The notes under the pieces were generated by a model that saw nothing but the letters and a program-made list of their open reading frames with translations, was not told the DNA's origin and ran no database searches. Made by a program: the position numbers and the translations under genes. This document shows positions 49,671 to 58,742 of a stretch of DNA of 64,000 bases, one piece after another. The DNA comes from Seminavis robusta (lineage: Eukaryota; Bacillariophyta; Bacillariophyceae; Naviculales; Naviculaceae): positions 62,001-126,000 of the forward strand of contig CAICTM010000021.1 in the NCBI GenBank assembly GCA_903772945.1, in the 5' to 3' direction. Each line of letters starts with the position of its first letter. The stretch's first letter is position 1.

Positions 49671-49690
49671 CTAGCTAGCTAGCTAGCTAG
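49671..49690. repeat. CTAG tetranucleotide run, five units, 9 bp upstream of a start codon
   Basis: Five CTAG units sit in the probable 5' leader of the beta-helix receptor gene, whose ATG is at 49662. CTAG is self-complementary, so the run can fold on itself in RNA or DNA. Confidence 0.85.
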
Positions 49691-50049
49691 GTCAGGACAC
49701 TTCGTAATAGCACCGCAGATACTGTATCGCTCGATGGAGAGGAAGGTGGAGCTCAGCGATATATTGTGGATGTCAGGCAGTCCACAGCACCACCATGGCT
49801 CGGGCAGGCTCATGAGTGAAAAATGAAGAACCCACTGGCCGCCACAATGAAGCTTGGAGGAAGGATTTAATCGTGAGCATCCGTGTTTTCTTAAAGCTGC
49901 GAATGAGCAAGTTAGTCTCTGCGCGCAGGAGACGAGGAACCCAAAAGACCTTCATCTGCAAACATGTGTGGTTTCCTCCTTCGATTGCAAAAGCTATGAC
50001 ATGCCGTCTCATCACAAGGACCCACAACCTCCTCCAACACGCACTCCCC

Positions 50050-50082
<33 letters not shown>

Positions 50083-50103
50083 CTGGTCGCTCGCTCGCTC
50101 AAG

Positions 50104-50475
50104 ATGCGATCCAATGGGGAAACGAAGCGATTTGTTCTTCTCATCGTAAGCAATCTCACTCGTTGCATTCAACGGTATTGTTGTGTGTCAATTGGAACAG
50201 CCGTATGCGGCGATGGTGGATCTTTGGTCCATCATGGTTACCAAAAAGCATCCGTCGAATACTACTGCAACTACAACCCAGGCTGCGATTGTCACACCTC
50301 AGAGGCGTCGAAACGACCCTTCCCTCTCCGAACGAAAGATTCGAGCGACTACGATCAAGAAGAAGATGCAGCATTGGTGCCAACCGATCGCAAGGAGAGT
50401 TTGGACGAAGATGGCGCATCTTTCAATCCACCACCACGAACACTCAACGGGATCAGACTTACAGTGCCAGACTAG
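50104..50475 (+). CDS. Hypothetical small protein
   Basis: 123 residues from the ATG at 50104. The second half is rich in Asp, Glu, Ser and Arg (SDYDQEEDAALVPTDRKESL), with a composition that looks coding. A Cys-rich part precedes it (EYYCNYNPGCDCHTSE). No domain is recognised. An overlapping frame also reads fairly well, and splice-like sites exist near 50147 and 50200, so the 5' structure is unsure. The stop is TAG followed by CTA. A GATT microsatellite lies upstream at 50051-50082. Confidence 0.4.
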   Translation: MRSNGETKRFVLLIVSNLTRCIQRYCCVSIGTAVCGDGGSLVHHGYQKASVEYYCNYNPGCDCHTSEASKRPFPLRTKDSSDYDQEEDAALVPTDRKESLDEDGASFNPPPRTLNGIRLTVPD

Positions 50476-50792
50476 CTACTAGCAACTACTGTACATGTAC
50501 ATGGATACGGAGAAGGGGGGAAAACGAATCATGATGCGCTCTTCGACTCCCGTTGCATCTGCATCATCAATCAGCCATTCACTGAATCCGTTCAAGTAAG
50601 GAGCGCTGCTATACGGTGCGTACCCATGGAAACAAACATAGAGACGTCCTGACATCCGGATGCTCCATTGCAGCTCCTTTGCTGCAAGTCGAACAAGCAC
50701 GTAAAACTAGTAAAATACTTGATCACAATTATCTCTTTATGGTCACAGGGGCGTCTTGTTCCACCAAGCAACACCTCCATCGTCGCTTACTA
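50476..50792. other. Intergenic region between convergent genes
   Basis: Nothing is recognised in this 317-bp stretch. Confidence 0.5.
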
Positions 50793-51815
50793 TTATTTGT
50801 TCATCATCATGAGTTTGGATTCCCAGGAATGAGGTACCTGCGGCAGCGAGCGTCCATTGCCGTTGAACGTCCATTTGAGCGTCATGAAATAAAGGGCCAT
50901 AATGTCGCGGGGGAAGACCGTGTCTCGAATGCCTTCAATCGTCATGATTTGTTCGGTGTACGCTTGCAAGCGGGGATAATCTTCTCGAATGCTGTACTTG
51001 CCCAATCCGAATCGAAATTGATAGGCCAAATCCAACCGTAATAAGCTAATCCACAAGAGAATATCGGCAAAGCGAAGATCTTGACCCATTAAATAGGACG
51101 AGGTAGAATTGTCTTGCTTATCTTGTTGCATCAATCGATTTTGGAGTGTGTCGAGTGCCCGATAGTAATTGTCCACGAGTGTATCGTGGAGCTTTCCATC
51201 TTTGGTGGCATTCATTTTGTAAACGGCAGTGGTAATGTTGGAATGAATCCATTTAATCAAATCGTCGTGTTTTTGTTTGACCTTTTCGTCGTCGTCCACC
51301 GGAAACAGTTGCAAGTGTTGATTGCGCGTGGCCAGTGATGGTTTGAACTGTGTTTCCAACATTTCCGCCAAACCCAACGAGGAATTGCTAACGGCCGTGT
51401 TTTGTTTGGTATCCCACAAGAGAGGAACACTAATGGCTCCTTGGAATTCTGGATTGGCAATTTGGTAGAGTTGTTTCAAGTGATGATGGCCGAGTGGATC
51501 GGGGTCGACTTGGGCCATGGGAAAGTTTTTTACCAGTTCTTGTTCTCCGTCCGACATGGCAAAGAAAAACCACCCGTCTTCGTACGATGCTGGAAACAGT
51601 TTGACGATTCGAATGGGAAGACCGTAAATGGCTTGGAGTGCCCAAGGGCGTGCCGCAAAGGGACATCCCGCAATTACGTAAAGAATATACCGATCCGGTT
51701 CCAAGGGAAACTTGGCCTTGCTCCCATCTGCGGCAGTCAAGTTGCACACCGAGCCCAAAAACTCCTTGTCCGTCGTGGGACCGGCACCACCGTCGGCACA
51801 GCACAGACAGTCCAT
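50793..51815 (-). CDS. Glutathione-S-transferase-family protein, glutathionyl-hydroquinone-reductase-like
   Basis: 340 residues from the ATG at 51815. YVIAGCPFAARPWALQAIYG holds a Cys-Pro-Phe-Ala motif at the position of the catalytic Cys-Pro-Trp-Ala of glutathionyl-hydroquinone reductases and omega-class GSTs. The thioredoxin-like half also shows ISVPLLWD, with the cis-Pro, and TAVSNSSLGLAEML, the glutathione gamma-glutamyl contact region. The alpha-helical half has YLMGQDLRFADILLWISLLR, a typical GST C-domain helix with the conserved Asp. These enzymes reduce glutathionyl-hydroquinones or mixed disulphides. Length suits the family. No targeting peptide is obvious; the N-terminus has a CLCC cluster. 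It is divergent from the lumen-protein gene at 52128, with a CRE-type site between them. Confidence 0.8.
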   Translation of the reverse strand: MDCLCCADGGAGPTTDKEFLGSVCNLTAADGSKAKFPLEPDRYILYVIAGCPFAARPWALQAIYGLPIRIVKLFPASYEDGWFFFAMSDGEQELVKNFPMAQVDPDPLGHHHLKQLYQIANPEFQGAISVPLLWDTKQNTAVSNSSLGLAEMLETQFKPSLATRNQHLQLFPVDDDEKVKQKHDDLIKWIHSNITTAVYKMNATKDGKLHDTLVDNYYRALDTLQNRLMQQDKQDNSTSSYLMGQDLRFADILLWISLLRLDLAYQFRFGLGKYSIREDYPRLQAYTEQIMTIEGIRDTVFPRDIMALYFMTLKWTFNGNGRSLPQVPHSWESKLMMMNK

Positions 51816-51985
51816 GGTCACTACAGTCGGCTTTTGGAAAATGGAATGGACAAGAGAGAGAGCCTCTTGGCTCTTTGTGAGCTCGGAAGAATGTATTTGG
51901 GGTTCTCATCCGAAAAGATACGAGCTTGTCCGAAGATCCATTCGAGTAACTGTTTGTGAGCCGAATTGAGTTCGAATATAGTCCG

Positions 51986-51993
51986 TGACGTCA
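51986..51993. promoter_or_regulatory. TGACGTCA site between two divergent genes
   Basis: A perfect TGACGTCA lies in the 312-bp region between the divergent starts at 51815 and 52128, at 171 and 135 bp from them. As a palindrome it could serve both promoters. Function is inference. Confidence 0.5.
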
Positions 51994-52127
51994 GTAAGAG
52001 TACGGTTGAAGCCAAAGATCCCATGTTCTGCGGAAGCTGTCATTGCTCACACATCATCCATCTCATCCATCTCATTTATTTTCAAAGAACAAAATTGGAT
52101 CCAAGCTTACCTGAACCAAAAAGGAAA

Positions 52128-52796
52128 ATGATGAACCACCGACTTGTCCTATCAGTATCCCTCTGTCTGTGTGCCTTGTTGACTGGGAATCATGTCAGTG
52201 CCTACACCAATCCACAAACCCCCAAACGAAATAATAATAATAATCAAGTCTTGAAGAATAAGAATGCAGTGGCTGCTGCCGCCGCCACCATGGCGCTGAG
52301 TGTGTTGTTGACAACTGCCGAACCCGCCATGGCTTCTTCCAAATTAGCCGCGCAGATTCAATTAAACAGTATTCCACCGACATCCGTCCAAGTGAATATT
52401 CAAGATCTGCCCTTGGTGGGAGACCTTCTTTCGGGAACCTACACCAAAGTCAACGCTCCTGTAGCCAATCCATCGATTACCATTGGATCTCCCAAAGACA
52501 AGATTGGTGCCATTAAAAGTGCTGCTACCAATGGGCATTTGGAATTCGATGTCAATGGCGTCATTGGGACCCATCTGGATATTGACGTGTCGGCCGAAGA
52601 ACCGGGAGTGGCACGAGTACGAGTCGCTTCTCCCTTGATTCCCCAGTTGCCCTTTAAAAATCCCGCTGCCGGGGCTCCTACCGTGAGTGGCTCGGAGAGC
52701 GAATGGTTTGTCGTCACCAACATGGGAAGTGGAGAATCCTATTATTACAATCAAAAGACGGGAGATACCACCTACCAGAAACCAAAGGGGATCTAA
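52128..52796 (+). CDS. Predicted thylakoid-lumen protein with a C-terminal WW-like domain
   Basis: 222 residues from the ATG at 52128. The first 27 are a signal peptide (LVLSVSLCLCALLTGNHVSA) with cleavage before Tyr, acceptable for diatom plastid import. A basic Asn-rich stretch follows, then a second hydrophobic segment (AAAAATMALSVLLTTAEPAM) ending in AMA-SS, typical of a thylakoid-transfer signal. The mature part has beta-strand-like repeats (LEFDVNGVIGTHLDIDVS) without a recognised family. The last 33 residues resemble a WW domain: EWFVVTNMGSGESYYYNQKT, then GDTTYQKP, with the first Trp and the Tyr-Tyr-Tyr-Asn core kept and the second Trp replaced by Tyr. A WW-like fold in the lumen would be unusual. 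Confidence 0.72.
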   Translation: MMNHRLVLSVSLCLCALLTGNHVSAYTNPQTPKRNNNNNQVLKNKNAVAAAAATMALSVLLTTAEPAMASSKLAAQIQLNSIPPTSVQVNIQDLPLVGDLLSGTYTKVNAPVANPSITIGSPKDKIGAIKSAATNGHLEFDVNGVIGTHLDIDVSAEEPGVARVRVASPLIPQLPFKNPAAGAPTVSGSESEWFVVTNMGSGESYYYNQKTGDTTYQKPKGI

Positions 52797-53864
52797 CTTC
52801 AGTAGTAGACTTCTTGGACAGACAGACAGAAAGCAATTAGCTACCAATCAGCACCAGCCAATATTATAGAAGAAGAAAAGCGCAAAAGATAAGCAGATCG
52901 ATTGGATTAAAAAAATGCTACTCTTGGATAGCTTACATACATGATGAGAGGCCACCAAGGCATGGCAAGCACGTTATGGAAAAATGGGGCTGTTTCCATC
53001 TACGCATATTCATGTCTGATTTCAAACAACAACAAAAAGAATGACTGGACAAGCAACCCACAAGAACAAGCCAAGGGAGCATCGTGGTCACGAGCGCCAA
53101 AATGTCACCGTACCAATCATCTCATCTCATCTTACTCATTCATACCATACATTACATGATTTCGTGTTGCTTCAAATTACTGTAGACGTTATTCCGTTTT
53201 CCCCCTTCTACACGCAATACTGCCAGGTAGTAACGTCCTTACTCTGGTGGCAACCAAGACACCTTCTCCACCTTTAACCTGTACCGTAGCGATCTGGAGT
53301 TTAGCTTGAACGACTACTCTGCCGTTGCCTTCATCAAAGAGCAAGCTCCGAGCCCTTTTCTTCGACTAGCTAGCTACTCTGGATCTCGGCTGATGGTAAG
53401 CAAAATGCCTCGTCCACTTGGCCTGTATGTATGCTTGGAGGAGTTGCCCTGCGGTTCCTTCACCAAGAGCAAGCTCCAAGCCCTTTTCTTTGGCTAGCTC
53501 ACGGTACTAGGACTAGTAGAACCCCAAAGCTAGCTAGATGCAAAGCAGTGAGATCAATTTCGGCTGGCTTCCCCGCTACCTGGTAGCTAGCTAGCTAGTA
53601 CGAGCCAAATAGAACGAATACTTCGATCTTTCGATTGCCCCGGCCATTGCTTGCTGGCGTATCGACCCAACCTGGCTCCAGTGTGATGCTACACGTAAAG
53701 CACGGGTATAGAACACAAGAAGCAAGCAACTCGTTCTTTTTTAAACTAAAATATGCACAGTATTTTACAGTCGTCTCATTCTGATAATGCTGTATGTATC
53801 ATGGAACGGAGGATCATCGTGGGACGGTTTCTTTTGTATTCACCCTGGTTCTACTAGCTACTAG
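52797..53864. other. Intergenic region between convergent genes
   Basis: No gene is recognised. A 43-bp direct repeat is listed separately, and CTAGCTAG motifs cluster near 53370, 53530 and 53590. Confidence 0.5.
53326..53499. repeat. Direct repeat, about 43 bp, two copies 131 bp apart
   Basis: CCTTCATCAAAGAGCAAGCT, continuing CCGAGCCCTTTTCTTCGACTAG (53326-53369), recurs as CCTTCACCAAGAGCAAGCTC, continuing CAAGCCCTTTTCTTTGGCTAG (53457-53499), with a few mismatches and one indel. Confidence 0.7.
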
Positions 53865-55049
53865 CTAGACGGAGAGAGTTGCACTGACTTGATCACGATG
53901 ATTGTTTCCAGTGAGTTCTTGAGAGGAGGAGACGTCGGATGCACGAGTGCTGGTGGAAGTGGCCGTGGAGTCAAAGGTCACCCCTTGATTATTATTCTCT
54001 TGATCCGCTGGTGGTGCTTCGACATCCTCTTCTACTTTGGTGATTGTGGTTTCTTTTTGGTTGGCTTTGTCCTCCTCTTCATCTTCGTCTTTATCCTCCT
54101 CGTGAAGAATCTTTTTGGGCCAACCGAATCGATACAGAGCCGACGTCAGAGGCGACACAATCATACTAATGGCTCCGTATGCCAAAGGAAATTGCAGTGC
54201 TTTGGCGGAATCCATAGTGTCCCCGGAAAGCCCAATGACGGCGACAGCCAAGGCAAAGTTTTGAATGCCCGTTTCAATGGAAATGGCAATGGATTCGTCG
54301 CGGGTGCGCCGCAACAGTCGGGCTGCGACGAGTCCAAAAAGTGTCCCCAAGGGTAGCATGAGACAGGCCATGCCCCAAATGGCGGGATCGACGTGTTTGG
54401 TCATGGCTTCGTAATGTTGGGCAATGGCGATAATGGAGACACCCAAGAGGGCGAGGAATCCAACCAGAGTGGCGACTTGTGCGACGCGTTCCCAGAGAAA
54501 TTTTCCGCGTAGTTTCCATGTTCGATTGGTATGTCGAATAACGAGTCCTACCCCCGTGGGTACAATAATGAATACCAGGACAATGGCAATATTTTGCAGG
54601 GGAATGTGTGGTGTGTTTTCACTGCCCATTGCGAGCGTAATGAGTAGATACGACCAGAGTGGCATCATGAAAAAGGCAAAGAGCGTCGATAAGAGTGACA
54701 TGGTGACACTCAACGCTAAATCTCCTTGGGCAAAGTACGTGTAGAGATTACTGGCACTTCCACCAGGAGCCGATCCGACCAAGACGACTCCCACGGCCAC
54801 TTCCGGGTCCAGTGCAAACATCTGGAGCAGACAAAGAGCAATCAAGGGCATGACCACAAATTGAGATATCAAGCCAATCAAGACGGGAATTGGCTTTTTG
54901 CGGGCCAAGTTGAAATCTGCCAACGTCGAAGAGGCACCCACGCCCAAGCCAATACAGATCGGAACGGTCAACGTTAACGCTGCAAAGAAACCTTGCATTG
55001 CGGGGGTCATTTCATCTTCGGTGGTACCGGTACTAGTAGATAGGCTCAT
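53865..55049 (-). CDS. BASS/SBF-type sodium-coupled organic-anion transporter
   Basis: 394 residues with about nine to ten membrane spans. Family signatures are VGSAPGGSASNLYTYFAQGD (the sodium-site region of bile acid:sodium symporters) and ETGIQNFALAVAV (the second crossover helix). BASS proteins in plants and algae move pyruvate, glycolate and other organic anions across plastid envelopes; substrate and membrane cannot be set from sequence alone. The N-terminus is short with no clear plastid presequence. The last 90 residues form an acidic, disordered cytosolic tail (EEDKDEDEEEDK and a Ser-rich end), unusual for the family and possibly regulatory. The stop is TAG followed by CTAG. Confidence 0.88.
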   Translation of the reverse strand: MSLSTSTGTTEDEMTPAMQGFFAALTLTVPICIGLGVGASSTLADFNLARKKPIPVLIGLISQFVVMPLIALCLLQMFALDPEVAVGVVLVGSAPGGSASNLYTYFAQGDLALSVTMSLLSTLFAFFMMPLWSYLLITLAMGSENTPHIPLQNIAIVLVFIIVPTGVGLVIRHTNRTWKLRGKFLWERVAQVATLVGFLALLGVSIIAIAQHYEAMTKHVDPAIWGMACLMLPLGTLFGLVAARLLRRTRDESIAISIETGIQNFALAVAVIGLSGDTMDSAKALQFPLAYGAISMIVSPLTSALYRFGWPKKILHEEDKDEDEEEDKANQKETTITKVEEDVEAPPADQENNNQGVTFDSTATSTSTRASDVSSSQELTGNNHRDQVSATLSV

Positions 55050-55686
55050 GGTGGGTGATCAGACAGACAGATGGATGGCAAAGCAGAGGTTTGCAACTGA
55101 AGAAAGAAAAGAAAAGGAAAGGAATTGGAAATTGTGTGCTTCTTGTAGCTCTTCGAAGCGACATCATAATGGTCAAGAATCGAATCATCAAGAATGGCAC
55201 TAACTAATAGCTGTACTAGCTAGTACTACTGTGCCGTACCGTACCATTGCGGGTATCCGGCGTCACTGCCTCCTTCCCGCCTCCAAAAACACCTCATGCG
55301 ATTTTCGCGGCATCTCCAAGCAAGCATCTGAAAACCTTCAGCAGCTGGATCAGAGTTTTACAGAAGGTGACATATTTTGGGTGAACTTTGGAGCTTTGGA
55401 GTACACACTATGCATATTATAGAGGTAAAAACTATAGTCGACGTATTATCGTACCACTGCCCCTCTCTAATTCAGATTCGTTCCCCCAAAATTGGTGCAT
55501 GCAGATAAATTTGGATGGTGAGAAATTGAGATTGTCACCCTTTGTTTAAGATATCTACAAACAATCATCCCTTTTAGTTAAGAAAGCCCGTCAAGTCGTC
55601 AACTTATTGTGGTCCCGTCCCTGCAGCAAAAGACTGTCAAGATGGAGTCGAGTCATGGCCATCTAGCTAGCTAGCTAGCTAGCTAG
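55050..55686. other. Intergenic region ending in a CTAG microsatellite
   Basis: Nothing coding is supported. The stretch runs from the transporter start to the LRR receptor stop and ends in CTAG repeats (listed separately). Confidence 0.5.
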
Positions 55687-55690
55687 CTAG
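55663..55690. repeat. CTAG tetranucleotide run of seven units overlapping a stop codon
   Basis: Seven perfect CTAG units. The stop codon of the LRR receptor gene (minus-strand TAG at 55687-55689) lies in the last unit, so the repeat has reached or created the end of the coding region. Confidence 0.9.
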
Positions 55691-58600
55691 GAGCCTGCCT
55701 TGGTGCAAACCTGAGTTTCACGGTTGCAGCACTTTGTGCAACAACCAAACGGGCAGAAGACTGGAATTGTACCATTGGAAAGTGGTTCACAGTCAGTCCG
55801 AACCTTCCCCAATGTTGGCCGAAGAGTACAGACTTCATCCGGCATACTACCACTCAGATTGGTCAGTTGCAAATCAATGCGTTCCAAACCGGTCATCAAA
55901 CCCAGTTCCGTTGGTATGGTGCCATAAATACCTGGGTTCTTGGCAACCAAAAGGTATCCCAAAGCAGTCATCTGTGCCAAGCTGGCTGTGCCATGAAAGA
56001 AAGAAAGATTCATGGGGTGGATGGCTGTGAGCAAGGGAACATATATATAATATCATATTATGCCAATGCACATTCATGATGAGTGCCCATGCATACGGTA
56101 CGTACGGCTTAATGTTCCAGAAAGATTGCATTCGGAAAGAATCAGAGCATTGAGACTATCTGTCTCCATGGAGTAGAATTCTGTTGGGATAGTTCCAGAG
56201 ATTTGTGTTCCCCAGGTACTAAATTCTCGGAGCAATGGAAGGGTGGCTATCTCGGAAGGGATAGTCCCTGACATTGGGTTTTTGGAAAAGATCAGCATTT
56301 CCATTTTCTTGAGAAGGCCAGCTTCTGTAGGAATTGTACCAACTACAGAGTTGAAAGCAAGAATAAGCCAGCCTACAAATAGAAAAGAGCAACGTGCATG
56401 CATGATTGAGTAAAGCAAGGGTATCTGCAGTACCGTACACAGAGATGCAAACCTGGCTAGACTCACCCAAGTTTGACAATGTGAGTATTTCAGATGGTAA
56501 AGTGCCTGTGACTCCTACGCCACCCAGAAAGAGAGCTTCCAGATTCGAGAGCTGCCCAATTTCACTTGGAAGACTGCCAACCGACATTGGATTGTACTCC
56601 ACATTGAGATGCGTCAGAGCAGAAAGGCTCCACCAGGCTGAAGGGATTGCACCTGTGAACTGATTTTGTTTCACATCCAAATACTCTAGCTCCTTGAGAC
56701 CATCCAGAGGAGGAAGTAACCCTGTCAGATGGTTGTTGGTCAGTGATAGAGAAGTGAGTTGGCTAAAGTGGACAATTTCAGAAGGTAGAGTGCCATTCAG
56801 AAGCATGTCATCTGTTTTAATAAAAGAGAACGCGTTTTGAGCTCGCCCTTGGCATCACAATTTGCCATCCCACAATAAAGGATAGCTTACCCAAGTGAAT
56901 GGCTTCTACATTGTCGTCTGGGTCACAAAATACCCCAGCCCACTGACATTCATGCCCCGTAAGCCACCTCATGGCAAGAACCTCCTGGAAGGAAGTAGGG
57001 TAAAGATTTGATCCTGATAATTTGTGCAGTCCATCACCCACCCAAGCCTCATAGTAGCACAAGTCCATGGTATTGGAAAAGGTGCGGGTGGAATTTTCTG
57101 GAGGATTGCATGCCCTCCAGGGCCCTTCTTGTGTCATGGTCATGTAGAAGAACACCAACAGGAATCTCTGTAGAAGATTTGGGGCCATGTCGTCGAGCTG
57201 CATTGAGTCCTCATAAACTAGCCAGTGCCAAGCCATGGTCTGGGGCAAGGACTCATCGTGGTCCTTAAAGAATGAATCTCCAAGTGTTTGGGATAGCTGG
57301 TTCCGAATTTGTATGCCCCTTTCATCTTGCAATGAGGTTTGTTGGGTGTCCTCATGATTCCCTGCAATAATGGCCGCAACAACAATGGAGATCACAATGA
57401 CAAAAGCAGCCAAGATGACCAGAAAGGCACCCACTTGTGTCATCCATGGAGGGAAAGCAGAGGCCACACCCTTGAAGTATCCTTCTGCTCTGCTGTGGTG
57501 GTGCCCATGTGATTGTTGGCCATCTCCACTGACCTGCCGGGCCACTTGTAGGGGTGAAACTGGTACAGCTTCCACCAAATGTTGGTTCTCCTCATCATCT
57601 TCACCTTCTTCCTGGGTGGCTACCCCATCATTGCTGTCGGTAATGGCACCAAACTCCTCATCAGTTATATTGCCAGTGTCATGGTGGGCCAATTCCAATC
57701 CCACAGATACTGCTCGCCTACCAGTACCTGTAGGGTGCTGAGTTTGTTCTGGTTGTGTGGTTGAGTCGTCCTGCTCGACAGTCCCATCAGCTAAGGATTC
57801 TTCCATTTTCTTCTTGTCCAGTGGCAAATCATCATGTTGCGCAGATGGCTGACTATGTGGACAAGCAGCCAGCTCTGGGTCCTTTTCATGACGACCAATA
57901 CAGCCATCAGCTTTTGCTGGGTTGGCACCCTTGGCTCTATCAACGTCACTCTGAGGAGGTTCTGGTGCCCTGGCATCAGCATGGGTCTTGAGATAGACAC
58001 GGTCCTCTAATGATAAGAGACTGTCACCGTCCTGCTGGCTGAGCCTCGAGGTAGCAACCTTGGCTTCGTTCCTTCCGGTATCTTGGGGCGATTGTGACTT
58101 GGGAAACACTGGCTGACCTCTATCGTCAAGGTCTTGCTCCTCTTCTACAGTCTGTTTTATTCTGGCAGCATCAGCATCCTGATCGTGATCTGGCGAGGGG
58201 CTTTCGTCCGTTCTCCGTTGTGGTGCTTTGTCGGTCGGTTTATCTTGAGGCGGCCATTCTGCCTTCTCCACGGTCTGTACGGAAGGATAGAGGTTCATTC
58301 GGGCATTCGAATTATTAATTGACTCGTCAGCGTCATGTTCCGTAACCTTGTCGAGGGAAGGATACATGGATGCGTGAATTTCTGGGGTGACGGATGAAAT
58401 ACAGGATCCGGTATAGTTGGGATCCAGGACGATGTCAACAGGGAATTGTGGCAGCATGGCGCGTCCATGCTGCTCAATGACATCTCTGGCACTGTGGGTC
58501 TGAACGAAAAGTCTTGGTGCCTGCATGTGTTTGCTATTGACCACTCCGTTACCGGTAGCTTTAGTGATACACACAGGTGATATTAGTGGTGTTGGGAGAT

Positions 58601-58742
58601 CATGGATGGCAATCTGTTGCGCTTCTGCCGCAACCGACTCTTCCTTGACAGTCGAGACTAGTACTGATATTTCCCGTGACACTTCATCCGACAGGGCTCG
58701 CTCATTGTTTTGCATGTCTGTTTCTTCCTCCTCCTTCGACAT
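55687..58742 (-). CDS. LRR receptor-like membrane protein without kinase, four exons
   Basis: Exons are 56891-58742, 56467-56811, 56106-56372 and 55687-55985, all junctions phase 1; the product is 920 residues. The end of exon 3 has alternative donors a few bases apart. The cytoplasmic part (about 435 residues) is disordered and contains SCISS then SMYPSL near 124, and LYPSV near 151. One membrane span lies near 437-461. The ectodomain has a capping region (NLLQRFLLVFFYMTMTQEG, then CNPP, LCYY, a WLTGHECQWAGVFCD block) leading into plant-type LRRs (NGTLPSEIVHF, TGTLPSEILTL, SGTIPSEIATL). It ends with a Cys-rich cap (CPFGCCTKCC). It is probably a surface recognition protein signalling through partners; there is no kinase. 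It is paralogous to the gene at 61250. Confidence 0.88.

Noticed and set aside
50041-50082. GATT microsatellite considered as a regulatory element
   Set aside because: Simple slippage repeat; a similar run lies in the intron near 20440, and no function is indicated.
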